Part shown: piece after piece, positions 12,524-22,398 of the stretch
How positions within the stretch are numbered: the stretch's first letter is position 1
Layout: each line of letters opens with the position of its first letter
From: Ptychodera flava
Lineage: Eukaryota; Hemichordata; Enteropneusta; Ptychoderidae
Length of the DNA: 64,000 nucleotides
Assembly (NCBI RefSeq): GCF_041260155.1
Contig: NW_027248277.1
Location: 19,016,372-19,080,371, forward strand
Direction: 5' to 3'
Notes under the pieces: generated by a model
Seen by the model: the letters and a program-made list of their open reading frames with translations, nothing else
The model's database searches: none
Told to the model about the DNA's origin: nothing
Translations under genes and position numbers: made by a program

Positions 12524-14455
12524 TTTTAATACTACTCAGATATTTCTAATGTTTTATTGCAATTTAACCTCTGTTTCCTAGATTGTGGTTTCCTACAGCG
12601 ATGTTTGTAATGCTACCCTGCATATGTATGGTGACGATGATGAATCTGGTATGTGATTGAGGCAGTTGTCAAACTTTGTTAATTTGCTTTCGTCAATTAA
12701 AGTAGATAAGTAGAGTGTGATTACGTTTTATTGTATTCTGCGTGGTTATATTTGCTCTGTCAGTATAGTTTACATTTTGTATCCAGAACTTTGTTTATAC
12801 TAAACATACGGGTATGTTTGTTTTTGTTTATTTTTTTCAGACAAGTATCGTACTGCTAATTCTTACAAAACGTGAATTTGATTCAGAACGAGTCTTTTAT
12901 GGATTTGCTGAATGGCAGAAATTCTGGTACGCTTATAATTCACATTCCCCTAACGCATGAATTTTCGCCCGTTATCAGTCGCCATCAAACATGTCAGCTA
13001 AGTCTGTCATCGAAAGCTTCCTAAGTCTACATTTAACATATTTATTCGATTTCACATAGTAACCAAAATGATAACAAGATTATCGCATCGACTGGCATGA
13101 TCAAAGTATATGTTGATACTTTCATTAAGACAACAAAAGTCATTCTTTAACTTGGATATTAAATCATTTATCGTTATTTGCGTGTCTCTGCTATCTAAAA
13201 ACTAAGTCTTATTTTCCACGACGACGTAGTTTTCGCATGTTTTTGGATTCTTCCCGATCAATATTGCCTTTACCTGGGAAATGAGCAATGCTTTACATTT
13301 AAACAGGGAGGACCTGCGAGGAATAATGCTTTTGTTGCCAGTAACTGCATTGACTTGGTTAATGGGAACTTATTCTTCGACCACCAATGATCTGTATTGT
13401 GGATACGTCTTTGCCGGCTGTGCGTTCACCCAGGTAGGCCGATATATTAGATTTTCTGCGTGTGCTCTCGTTATTTGGTTTACATATTCACACTCTTGAC
13501 AACTATCCTGATCCATTCAATGTAATCGGTCCAACTTATCGCCCCGTAGGTACATCTGTTTCATCCATGCAAGGTGGATCAGAAATCGTTTTGGTGATTA
13601 GCATAGCCTCGTGCAGGACTATAAGCTAGATTGGGGAAAACATATTGTAGACTTATCGTGTATGTTCATACACGAGAAGCGGAATCATGACAAAAATCTT
13701 GACCATATGGGTTAATAAAATAAGCATGTACAAAAACACTGCAACGATTTATCACAGCTACTTCCGTCGGCCAAGTTATGTAAATATATGAAATATCCAT
13801 GATTCCACCTCTACAATTTCGAAGGAAACGTCATTTTTTAAAAATTGACTGCTTTCAGGGATTGGATAATTTCAAAAAGCACCACATTTGTCAACGATTG
13901 ATTGTTCTTACCTTACCTAAATAAGACCCGCCAGTGCCAACGTCAATACTGCTGATTCAGTATTTTTGCGGCAGGACCAATATTGTAAAAACGGATGTAC
14001 CTAACTAATCTCTTTACTATTCTCCGTTTCAGGGGTCAATGATATTTTTGATTCTCTTCGCAACTAATGCCGAGGTAAGAGGTCAAAACTGATTACATAT
14101 AATATATAACTGTATATGTGCATAGAAGATGGACAATGCTACCATAAATTTAATGGAACATCCACTGCTATACGAAGTATCGCTAACCCATCGTGTAAGT
14201 TTACAAAGGAGGGAGACAGTATGATATTAAAAAAATATCCTATCTTCAAAAAGCAACAGGAAATTGCTTAGCTTATTCAAAGCTCGATTAATAGAACGAA
14301 ACTGCTGGTCAGTTACAATAAGTAATGGAAAATTAATCATGTACGGGAACAACTTCCCCAAAAGCTACATCAGTACATATACTGTATTTCTGCCAAGGTT
14401 CTAGTAGCAATTCGAGTACGGTTTTCAGGCGACGATGACGAAAAGAGAGATTTGA
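5574..14455 (+). CDS. aGPCR gene 1, 3' part: GAIN end, degenerate GPS, 7TM
   Basis: Adhesion-class seven-helix receptor at the plasma membrane. Twelve exons with compatible phases encode the end of a GAIN domain, a GPS-like linker and all seven helices. Adhesion-class signatures are visible: a Trp in helix 3 ([15 protein letters not shown]), GWG in helix 4 ([14 protein letters not shown]), helix 6 ([15 protein letters not shown]) and helix 7 ([14 protein letters not shown]). The 5' exons lie left of the window; their paralogues are the gene 2 exons at 26-62.7 kb. The GPS cysteines and cleavage site are missing, as are the usual helix 3/loop 2 cysteines, yet every 7TM exon is open with good splice sites, so the gene looks functional but altered. 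No transcript data; the C-terminal exon is the least certain. Confidence 0.85.
5788..6130. repeat. Compound tetranucleotide microsatellite
   Basis: Successive blocks of GATA, GACA, GATA, CATA and GACA repeats lie in the gene 1 intron after the exon at 5,574-5,713. Long cysteine/tyrosine-rich readings on the minus strand are artefacts of the repeat. Confidence 0.95.
6668..6832. repeat. (TA)n microsatellite, two blocks
   Basis: Nearly pure TA dinucleotides over about 165 bases with a short ATAATATATAAT interruption, about 40 bases before the acceptor of the 6,873 exon. Confidence 0.95.
6873..6993 (+). CDS. Gene 1 exon: GAIN/GPS beginning
   Basis: Starts after TTCTGCAG in phase 0 and leaves in phase 1 at a weak GTTTGT donor. 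The translation includes [13 protein letters not shown] and DDWRKTI. These align in spacing with the usual GPS start (a C-x-F-W block, then W-x-x-x-G-C), but the cysteines are replaced. An exon ending a little further downstream cannot be excluded. Confidence 0.5.
7121..7188 (+). CDS. Gene 1 exon: degenerate GPS
   Basis: A 68-base exon (acceptor AATCAG, donor GTGAAT), phase 1 in and phase 0 out, reads [20 protein letters not shown] and then GK. Its position just before helix 1 and the HHGNY block match the C-x-C-x-H-x-x-x-F/Y end of a GPS. No cysteine and no HL/S-T cleavage triplet is present. Confidence 0.5.
7948..8045 (+). CDS. Gene 1 exon: transmembrane helix 1
   Basis: Begins after TCTCTCTAG and ends in phase 2 before GTGAGT. 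It encodes a short linker and the hydrophobic span [17 protein letters not shown]. It follows the GPS exon in phase 0. Confidence 0.8.
8288..8387 (+). CDS. Gene 1 exon: transmembrane helix 2
   Basis: Completes the phase 2 codon from the previous exon and ends in phase 0 at ATG|GTAAGT. It encodes [18 protein letters not shown] followed by VAQNTM, a typical helix 2 of this class. Confidence 0.8.
8608..8732 (+). CDS. Gene 1 exon: transmembrane helix 3
   Basis: Begins [19 protein letters not shown] and ends in phase 2 at a GTAAGC donor. The Trp and the following LSIEAYRRL are typical of adhesion-class helix 3 and intracellular loop 2. The cysteine normally found at the top of helix 3 is absent. 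Confidence 0.85.
9119..9312. repeat. Long foldback (inverted repeat) beside the recombinase relic
   Basis: Two arms of 71 bases (9,119-9,189 and 9,242-9,312) are reverse complements with about two mismatches, and the loop is itself partly self-complementary. The arm begins ATAACAGAACCCCATGAGCT. It lies about 370 bases beyond the 3' end of the minus-strand tyrosine recombinase, so it may be the downstream end of that element. It could also be an independent foldback. Confidence 0.85.
9678..11252 (-). pseudogene. Crypton-type (KIAA1958/DUF3504-like) tyrosine recombinase, broken
   Basis: Minus-strand DNA recombinase relic inside a gene 1 intron. The N-terminal part (11,252-10,566, 228 codons) shows an acidic leader and the core-binding domain typical of KIAA1958-like proteins ([20 protein letters not shown], then [12 protein letters not shown]). 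The C-terminal part (10,208-9,678, 176 codons) has the HSAR motif of H-x-x-[12 protein letters not shown] with the presumed nucleophile Tyr, and a natural-looking end [15 protein letters not shown]. Between them the reading is broken by a frame change near 10,600, two TAA codons near 10,460 and further frame changes around 10,300-10,430. A recognisable first catalytic Arg region ([16 protein letters not shown]) survives near 10,510-10,560. The group is known as mobile and as domesticated genes; this copy looks dead. Confidence 0.85.
11737..11829 (+). CDS. Gene 1 exon: transmembrane helix 4
   Basis: Begins after TTTTCCAG and completes the phase 2 codon of the helix 3 exon across an intron of 3.0 kb that holds the recombinase relic. 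It encodes [14 protein letters not shown] then [12 protein letters not shown]. The GWG-x-P signature is diagnostic of the class. Confidence 0.88.
12476..12523. repeat. (GA)n microsatellite
   Basis: GA dinucleotides with one AA interruption in the intron before the helix 5 exon. Confidence 0.9.
12582..12648 (+). CDS. Gene 1 exon: transmembrane helix 5, first part
   Basis: Encodes [20 protein letters not shown] then NL and ends in phase 0 before GTATGT. The loop before it has no cysteine, where the class normally has Cys-Trp. Confidence 0.8.
12841..12926 (+). CDS. Gene 1 exon: helix 5 end and intracellular loop 3
   Basis: Starts [18 protein letters not shown] after a strong pyrimidine tract and TTTCAG, and ends in phase 2. 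The charged sequence after the hydrophobic run fits intracellular loop 3. Confidence 0.78.
13307..13433 (+). CDS. Gene 1 exon: transmembrane helix 6 and extracellular loop 3
   Basis: Encodes [20 protein letters not shown] then [20 protein letters not shown] and ends in phase 0 at CAG|GTAGGC. The LLP-x-x-x-LTW-x-x-G block is the standard adhesion-class helix 6 motif. Confidence 0.88.
14033..14074 (+). CDS. Gene 1 exon: transmembrane helix 7
   Basis: A 14-codon exon, [14 protein letters not shown], between CGTTTCAG and GTAAGA, phase 0 on both sides. The GSMIF start matches the class signature G-x-x-I/V-F. Confidence 0.85.
14429..14455 (+). CDS. Gene 1 candidate last exon (short cytoplasmic tail)
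   Basis: After GTTTTCAG, the phase 0 reading gives ATMTKREI and stops at 14,453-14,455. An overlapping frame stays open to a TAG at 14,577 ([10 protein letters not shown] to NEKSEE) but needs a phase the previous exon does not supply. A second candidate tail exon at 15,597-15,647, after CTTCTCTTACAG, would give RRRAKPGVIMVKEKIG in phase 0. RNA reads are needed to choose. Confidence 0.4.
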   Translation, partial: ATMTKREI

Positions 14456-14577
14456 AACAGTGCAAACAGACAGAGCATGACCGTTTTGATGCCAGAAAAG
14501 CCAACAGGGAGGAACTTAGAGAAGAAGGAGAAACAGAATCAAGAAGAAGAAAGCAAAATGAAAAGTCTGAAGAGTAG

Positions 14578-15220
14578 CATTGTGGGTCTATTTCATAGGG
14601 TACGTAAACACTGACTTGCTGTCCATAGTGGGTCTATTTCATAGGGTACGTAAACACTGACTTGCTGTCCATTGTGGGTCTATTTCATAGGGTACGTAAA
14701 CACTGACTTACTGTCCATTGTGGGTCTATTTCATAGGGTACGTAAACACTGACTTGCTGTCCATAGTGGGTCTATTTCATAGGGTACGTAAACACTGACT
14801 TACTGTCCATTGTGGGTCTATTTCATAGGGTACGTAAACACTGACTTACTGTCCATTGTGGGTCTATTTCATGGGTACGGAAACACTGACTTACTGTCCA
14901 TTGTGGGTCTATTTCATAGGGTACGTAAACACTGACTTGCTGTCCATAGTGGGTCTATTTCATAGGGTACGTAAACACTGACTTACTGTCCATAGTGGGT
15001 CTATTTCATGGGGTACGTAAACACTTGTTTGCTGTCCATAGTGGGTCTATTTCATAGGGTACGTAAACACTTGTTTGCTGTCCATTGTGGGTCTATTTCA
15101 TAGGGTACGTTAACACTGACTTGCTGTCCATATTGGGTCTCTTTCATAGGGTACGTAAACACTTGTTTGCTGTCCATTGTGGGTCTATTTCATAGGGTAC
15201 GTAAACACTGACTTGCTGTC
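14578..15220. repeat. 46-bp minisatellite, about 14 copies
   Basis: Fourteen head-to-tail units of 46 bases (one is 45), each containing GGGTCTATTTCATAGGGTAC. Sequence variation is slight and clustered (GACTTGCT, GACTTACT or TTGTTTGCT variants). It begins one base after the TAG that closes the long alternative tail frame of gene 1, so it lies in the 3' untranslated region or just beyond it. Units are directly adjacent with no spacers, so it is not a CRISPR array. Confidence 0.95.
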
Positions 15221-15691
15221 CAATAGTGACCATCTTCATCTCATGGTCCCTCAATCTTACTTTAAAATGTCGATATACCTTTATTTCTTGAAACCAAGAC
15301 TTTTTATCCATAGTGCCCGTCTTTCTCGAAAGAACGAGAATAATGAAAAAAAGAAATAGAAATTCCCCGGTAATATATTGCCTGTTAATTTCGTAGCAGT
15401 TAGTTGTATTGTATTGGAAATACGAAGGAACATAATAGGTGAATGACTCATTAATAAACCTTACGGCTGTGTTGTTATTATTTGTAGCATAAATGTGGCT
15501 ACATTGGAAATATCACTTAAATATTAGAGATCAGATCAAATCAGGTCACTTAATGAAGACAGCATATATTAACCAGACGTAGCTCTTCTCTTACAGAGAA
15601 GAAGAGCGAAACCCGGAGTGATAATGGTCAAGGAGAAAATTGGATAAGAACTTGTGCAGAGAATCGTCGGTGTCAGATTGATGTGAACAAA

Positions 15692-15729
<38 letters not shown>

Positions 15730-18700
15730 CGACGACGATGGTGGTGGTGGTGATGTTGGTGGTATTAATGGGGATTATAACCCATGCAATGATTCATATT
15801 TTGTAGAACTGATATTAATGACTTTAATTGCTGTTATGTTTGTCTACTTCCGTTTATTATTGATCTCATCTACTTTAATTCGAAAGTTGCTATTCAAAAT
15901 AAGGTCCTTTTCATTAGATATTTTATCTGGGTGTTGACAAATACACCAGATCAGAAAGTAATGTTACAGTAATAGCGTTAGTATAAAAGTAATCTATACA
16001 TTAAATGATTGTTTTATCTATATTCGTAGATGTACTAAACTACGTTTAACATGCCATCATTATAGTATTATATACGTTTTCATAAGAGTTGATTTTCCTT
16101 GATCAGAAATTGTTTGATGAAGAAAGAACAGCAATTCGTTATTCAAACAATGGTACAGAGACAAACATTGGATATAGAGAAATACGTAGTATTCTTAATC
16201 AAATAAGATCGAAAATTTGTATTTGTTCTATATATTTGATGTGATTTAAATGTTACTGTAATCGTTTATACTTTTGAAAAGTTAGCAGTTTACAAATTTG
16301 AAGGTTTAAGTATCTTGGCTTTGCTATATTAAAGTTTGTTTGCTGTGAATAATTATTTCATGAACCGATTGCTAGAGTATATAACTGACTTTAATGAGAT
16401 TTTAAGAATTTATTTGAATCATTTACCAAAGTTTCATGCTACAATTTAAATATAGACTTAGTGTATCATCAAATGTTTTGAATAGCTACTTAGGTATTTC
16501 ACACAGTGTATGTTACTTGGCATAACTTATGAACAAGTCCATTTTGTTCATCGGAAACACATTTTAGTGAAGGTTTAAGATGTCGAAATAGTTTATCTGT
16601 GAGAGGATTTACATGTATGTTACAAAATAATATTTTTATTGTTATATCACTCATTTAATAATATCTTGCTACCGCTATAGTCACGTTATAGTTATCTGTG
16701 CATATTAAAATAAACTTGTTTTCTTGAACAAAGTTCACTTTCCCATGCTTCTTGTGCGATTACAATCGTAATCTGTACATCGGTGTACGTTTTTTTTTTG
16801 TTTTTAAATGTTTGTTAACACTATAACTTAGCTTATAAGGGAGCAGTTTTATGTTCTATGCCGTTGTGTCGAACAAGGCATTTTCTCATTAATATTTAAG
16901 TAAATTCACCTTTTTAGAGATCGAAATAACTTTAACTTCTGTCGGTTGATTATAATCGATTTTGCTACAGTAAACATGACAAATTATCTTGTCCAGTTTG
17001 TCCAATTAGACTGTAGCAACGCTCCATTGCATGTGCATGGTCAGAGTAAGTCTAATGAACAGACAAAACACAACCTTATGAACTTTAACCCGACTCCTCG
17101 ATAATTGCATTAAGGAGTCAGATTATATCTTGTGATGGTATGATCCAAATTTGGACGTGCATATTATAAGGGCGATAATTTGACATATTTGGGACTCGGC
17201 TGCTTTGTCGACGGACCATTCTTGGGTACCAATGTGATCGTGAGAGTCACTATGGTGAACCGGTGGATACATGTACTACTGAATCAGATAAATAAACAAG
17301 TGTCGTTCTTATAGTCTGCAAGATGTACTGCATAGACTGTACTCATGTTCTCTTTGTCAATCCGAGGGGCGACTAGCTTATATAAGTCGATAAGCTGAAA
17401 ATGGGAAGTCATATTAAAAATGATATGACATGTGCATCGAAGAATGAGTGTCATGTTGGCATGCTAGTTTTTGATTCAGGAAAAATTCTACGCCACGAAC
17501 ACGGTTGGCATTTATCATTTGTTGGTGGTGAAATTTCTGACAAAGTGTTATGTACCTTGTTAAAGATGATAGCACTCTCAAGTGAGAGACGGGTCGAAGA
17601 AAGCGCCCTCAAGCGGCGACCTTTCAGCCTGGGATTTGTGACTTCTGCTGTTTGGCGATGATAACTGACATTGAAATATGCATTTATCATAATAAGTAAC
17701 CTGTTGCATTCATTGATATTAAGAGGATATGATTATTGTCTGCTGTCTTTTAGCATAATGATCCTCAACCTGTCAGAAAAAGAAGGAGTTTAGATTGATT
17801 GCACTGGCTGTGTCCGACCTCACAGTAACTTAGGTTACTCACAAATCTCCTTGATCTGTACACATTGAGATTACACATTGAACTAAAGGACTTTTTCTTC
17901 ATGCAGAACAGCATTGTTTTGATTGTTATTTCTTTCTTATCTCTTACTTTGAATAATGAGAAGATGAACCATTCTCCACAAACGAGATAGCAATTTTTCA
18001 TTTAGTCAGCAAAATGTTCATTGCAAAGTAAATTTGCATGTCTATGACGAAACCATCTCTGTCACTGATTTGAAGACCGAACCAAATTTTAGCACCTACA
18101 AACATCGGCTTCCTATTTAACTTACTCTTGTATTTTAAAGTGAATAAATTTGGAGCATACTGTCAATAAATAATCTTGAAATTAAATTCTACGTTAACCA
18201 TTGATGCACAAATCAAAGAGAATTGAAGGTAACCTCTCTTTCTGTGGAACAATCAAACCTTTCAGACCGTAAAACGCTACTAGTCAAGTAAATAAAATAT
18301 TTGAACCTTCAACTGTCACTTGTACGAGCAAATGAGCGATCATCTTGTAAGTAATAATTAGCATTTTAGATTTAGCATTTTAGATTTATATGAGTGTACC
18401 TGGCCTCAACTTCAAACCTTGCAAACCACGACGCGTTACAAAGTAGTCGAATATACAACTGTCGCAATTCGATTAAAAGCGAGACGCCTCTGGAACTGAC
18501 CACTGACGATGTAGAGCTTGAACTTGTTTAGTAAATACGGAACCATGGCAATGCCTCCCGGCCCAGCCCCTGATACTTCTAATTGTTTCTTAATGATAGT
18601 GTAGTCTTTGCGTCTGTCTACGGGTGAGTTTGTCTGAGATTCTCTGCATGTCTTTGTCAGAATCCCCTGTATCTGAGTTTCTCAGTGCGAGTGAGTCTCT

Positions 18701-19254
18701 GCAGTCTCTGCATTTCTGAGTCAGTTTTGTATACAGTACAGACGCAATAAAGAATACAATAAGATGGCGTGCAATACTATGATTTCTCCCTACATTAGAA
18801 AACATACAAATTATCAGTTGCGCTTGCGCGGCATGATACAATTATATTGTTTCAAGCCCACGCTATGAATAAATTAAATGATACTAACAGTTCAATTTGA
18901 CAAGTGGCTGAAATACAACAGAACAGGGGTAGTACGATGAGAAAGATATGTTACTTGGTGGATGTTTGAATGTGTAAACGAATTAGGCGATGATGTTGAC
19001 TCTGGACTGGTATTTCGTGGCGTCAGTATTGTTATATAGTCCTCATCGAGTTAAATTGCGCGGAATTTATTACGTTCAAGGACGCTTGTGTATCGAGATC
19101 GTGAAAAATTAATTTTTGAGGATAGTAAAATACTATACACACGGTCAGAATACAGCTTACAAGGAAGATGAAATGTTAATCCTTGCTTATTCTAATCCCG
19201 ATTTGAAAGTATTCAAGCCTTTTAAATAAATCGCTAGAGGTCATTCCACAGCTC
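15221..19254. other. Intergenic region with no recognisable gene
   Basis: Apart from the GAT repeat and the alternative gene 1 tail exon at 15,597, I see only AT-rich sequence. Short open frames (for example 17,401-17,661) have no family resemblance and no supporting splice context. The gene 1 poly(A) site is not identified. Confidence 0.6.
15691..15755. repeat. (GAT)n microsatellite
   Basis: GAT triplets turning into GAC and GGT triplets. They encode poly-Asp and poly-Gly in one frame, but no supported exon uses that frame. Confidence 0.9.
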
Positions 19255-21402
19255 ACAATTTCAAGCAAATTGAACTTGAATCCATTCCATATATATATAC
19301 ATTAAAGTCACGACGAACATAAAGACCTAACTGACAATTGTTTTATTTTCCTCGCTAAGTGAATATAACCTATTGTGTATGCACATTTCAATGACGTCAT
19401 CGATATTATTATTAATGAGTCTAATCGAGTGTGCAGAACCAGACGTTGTATTGAATTCGACCTGCTGCGCACTTCTACCGTGTCTGTATCGCATTTGCCA
19501 TGAACATCCGAATAGATTTATCCCTTACACATAAAAAGGTTGATAAAACTAAGGGTCGCTAAGTGTATTTTAAATGGCTTGATAATGTAACAGGATTCAA
19601 ACGCAATTTAGAAGTCTGCCTTTGGCCACAATCAAATGTATAAGGCAATACTACATGCGAAGTAGAAGTGGTTTTCATCAATTGCACTCAAAGAAAACGT
19701 ATTGCCTAATCAAGAAACCCTTCGACGTAAACTTAGTTTCTTTCACCTTATGATTTCAGCAATTGTATTGTCAACGAAATTTACAAGGTATCGACTATAA
19801 AACTTTTAACTCAGCTGTTGGCCTACACTGTTACATTCCGAGATCTTTCGTGACTATATGATATCTGAAAGGGCATTCTTCTTTGACGATAAATTCTGCA
19901 TCATCGGCAAAGGGGATGTCAAAAGTATAATTTTTGATACCTTCTATGTCTCTGTCTGTATCACGCACACCATTTTCATGAGGGCATAGACACTCTCGCT
20001 TCTACTGTCCGCAATGATAGACTTATCAGACAATGTCAACGGCCATACCACTTTGTAGATCTAGCTACAAGAATCGATACAGAACAGACACCCATCATTT
20101 TTCTGACATCAATGCCATTTGGCTGTTTACTTGAACTTTGCAAAATTGTGGCAATATACCTCTTTTATTGATTTTCATTATTCTAAATGTGCTCTTGAGA
20201 CGCACAGAGTGGAGTATTTGTGTTTTTATTGTTTATAGCAACGGGACCATAAAATCGTGTGAGAGAGTTGGTAGCATGGGGACATGCACGTTTTTACACT
20301 CTACAATTAGTTAACTTTTCCTGAAGTTTGACAGAGCTCAAGAAGCAAACTCAAACAAGTTCACTTCCTTTTAAACACAGTGATTTCACAAAACAGGGAT
20401 AGAAATTTTCACCATGAGTGTGCTCTCGGCACTGTTGTATAATTTTTAACGACCACCCCTCCCTTCTAGTGGTCAACTCCTGGTCTATTGAGAGCAATTA
20501 TACTCTTTTCTTTATGTGGCACTGGGAAAACGAGCCCAATTTCTATCTATATTTCAAAGAAGTATTAAAAAGATAATTTTTCAGGTGATATTATTTTGGA
20601 TAGAAATTAAACAAATGTTTGAATATATAATATACATTCTTGACTTTTTGCAAATATCGGGCAAAAATTTAGATATTTTGGAATGAGCAATATAATAGCT
20701 TCCATTTTCTTAACTCTCGATTTCACAGTCAACCACTGACCCGTGCTTTTACTAAATGTCAAGCATACAAAACTTAGTCATCAGATAATAGTGTTTACAG
20801 CAAATATTAGTTCTCCAAATTTATTTATGAGGTCTGTCTTAATAGCCTGCTTCTGTCATAATTGCGAAAATTACGCTCTGTGCATTCTCCCACAACGCAG
20901 TGTCTGCAGTATTCAGGTGCAATGTTAAGGATGTTTATTTCGTGAATACGGTCAATGACAAATGTTTGTTGTTTTACATGCATCGATAGTGATTGCGTGA
21001 AGCAATGATATATCCTGTAGAGCACATCATGGTTGATCTCAGTTCTAGCCGAAGCCGACGGTGTTAGAACTGGCTTCACCTTTCAGCAATTTCAGAACAC
21101 ACTACGTATGTCGTACGCAAAATGACTTGATTCTGATTACAATTTTAAGATGTACATGCCTGTAACATATTGTGTTTGATGACTTCTGTAGTATCACTCC
21201 AGCACAAGAATTAAGTTTCAATGTCATGAAGTTTCTCTGGCACAGTGCTCATGCAAAGTTAAACACTGCGACATTGTCGTGGGTTAAGTATTTATTAGTG
21301 CCGAGACTCGTCCGGAGAGATTTGATTTTATTCGGCAAATATTCAAGAAAATGTTCAAATACAGAATACAAAATACAGAAGTGTTTGTGCATCGCATCGT
21401 AA

Positions 21403-21579
21403 ATGCTGGCTGCAATAATTGTAGCCCCACTGGCTGTGCGCCGGCTTCTTCTGTCGTGGTGGTTGTGTAGCGGCGGCCAAGGGCCCAACGTAAATGCCTT
21501 TGTGGGGAACATCTCTGGTAGCGGCATGATCCCTCCAATTTTTGAAAACAAATGCACAATGGCGGATGCAGAGAAGTGA
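21403..21579 (+). pseudogene. Possible relic coding segment in repeat unit A
   Basis: A 58-codon frame starts MLAAIIVAPLAVRR, continues LLLSWWLCSGG, includes NVNAFVGNISGSG and ENKCTMADAEK, then stops at TGA. The hydrophobic N terminus resembles a signal peptide. The homologous segment in unit B (about 24,100-24,336) keeps much of this reading (RRHLLSWWLCSAGPG, ENKCIMSESEK) and runs past the TGA site as TGT, but lacks the ATG. No known family recognised; it could be an exon remnant or chance. Confidence 0.3.
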
Positions 21580-22282
21580 GAGTTTGGATCAAATAGAACG
21601 CTGCGCTGCTTGTCAGGGAACAGTTTATTTTATACCATCAGTTGAAGATCAATCAAAGCACATGTTGACACCCATGGAGGAAATGGTCAATTTCCAGGTT
21701 ATACTTTGATATGGTTGACAAAGAATAGAACTTTAAAACCACAACTTATAAAGTAAAGATGTTAAAACCAAATTAACAATTGTTTGGTTTTGCTGCAAAA
21801 GTGAATTTAACTTATTGCGTATGTACATTTGATGACGTTGTCGATAATGTTCATAATTAATTTAATGGAGTGTGCAAAACCATAACTTGTATCGAATTCG
21901 AACTACTGCGCAGCTCTATTGTATCGCATTCACCTTGACAACCTGAATAGATTATCCCTTGCCAAGCGTAAAAAGTTGATCAGACTGCGAATCGCCAAAG
22001 TGTATTTTAAATGGCTTGATAATGTAAACAAGTTTCAACCACACTTTTTAAGTCTGTGCTTTGGCCACAATCAAATACGTACGGCATTACCACATGCGAA
22101 CTATACGTGGCTTTCTTAATTGTGCCAAAAGAAAGTGTCTTGCGTAATCAAGAAACACTTAGACGTAAGGTTTGTCTTTTTCACCTTGTTATTTTAGTGG
22201 TTTAACATTTGCAATTTAAAAATCAGCGAAATTTACAAGACAGCGACCATAAAACCTTTGATCGGCTATTGGCCCACGCAGC

Positions 22283-22398
22283 TAATACGGCTAGTTTTCA
22301 ATCGGGTTCGAACCCACAACATACGGCATCAGTCGCCTAGCGGAGAGGCCACAGAGAGAACCGCTCGGCTAAATCTCCACTCCCAAAAAAGAGTGGTA
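22283..22398 (-). mobile_element. tRNA-derived SINE
   Basis: On the minus strand, an A-box-like TTAGCCGAGCGGTT (22,360-22,373) precedes a B-box GGGTTCGAACCC (22,304-22,315), the internal promoter of tRNA-derived SINEs. It interrupts repeat unit B relative to C, where the flanks are contiguous, so it inserted after the duplication. A related piece lies at 43,400-43,470. Confidence 0.75.

Noticed and set aside
14578..15220. Regular repeats suggesting a CRISPR array
   Set aside because: The 46-bp units are directly adjacent with no unique spacers, and the genome is eukaryotic.
15597..15937. A frame with poly-Asp followed by a hydrophobic segment
   Set aside because: It depends on the GAT repeat and is out of phase with gene 1; only the short phase 0 reading at its start is kept as an alternative tail exon.
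17401..17661. An 86-codon frame in the intergenic region
   Set aside because: No recognisable motif, no neighbouring exon and no repeat partner.
22283..22398. A genuine tRNA gene on the minus strand
   Set aside because: A and B boxes are present but the stretch does not fold into a full acceptor stem and cloverleaf by eye, and a related fragment occurs elsewhere, which fits a SINE.
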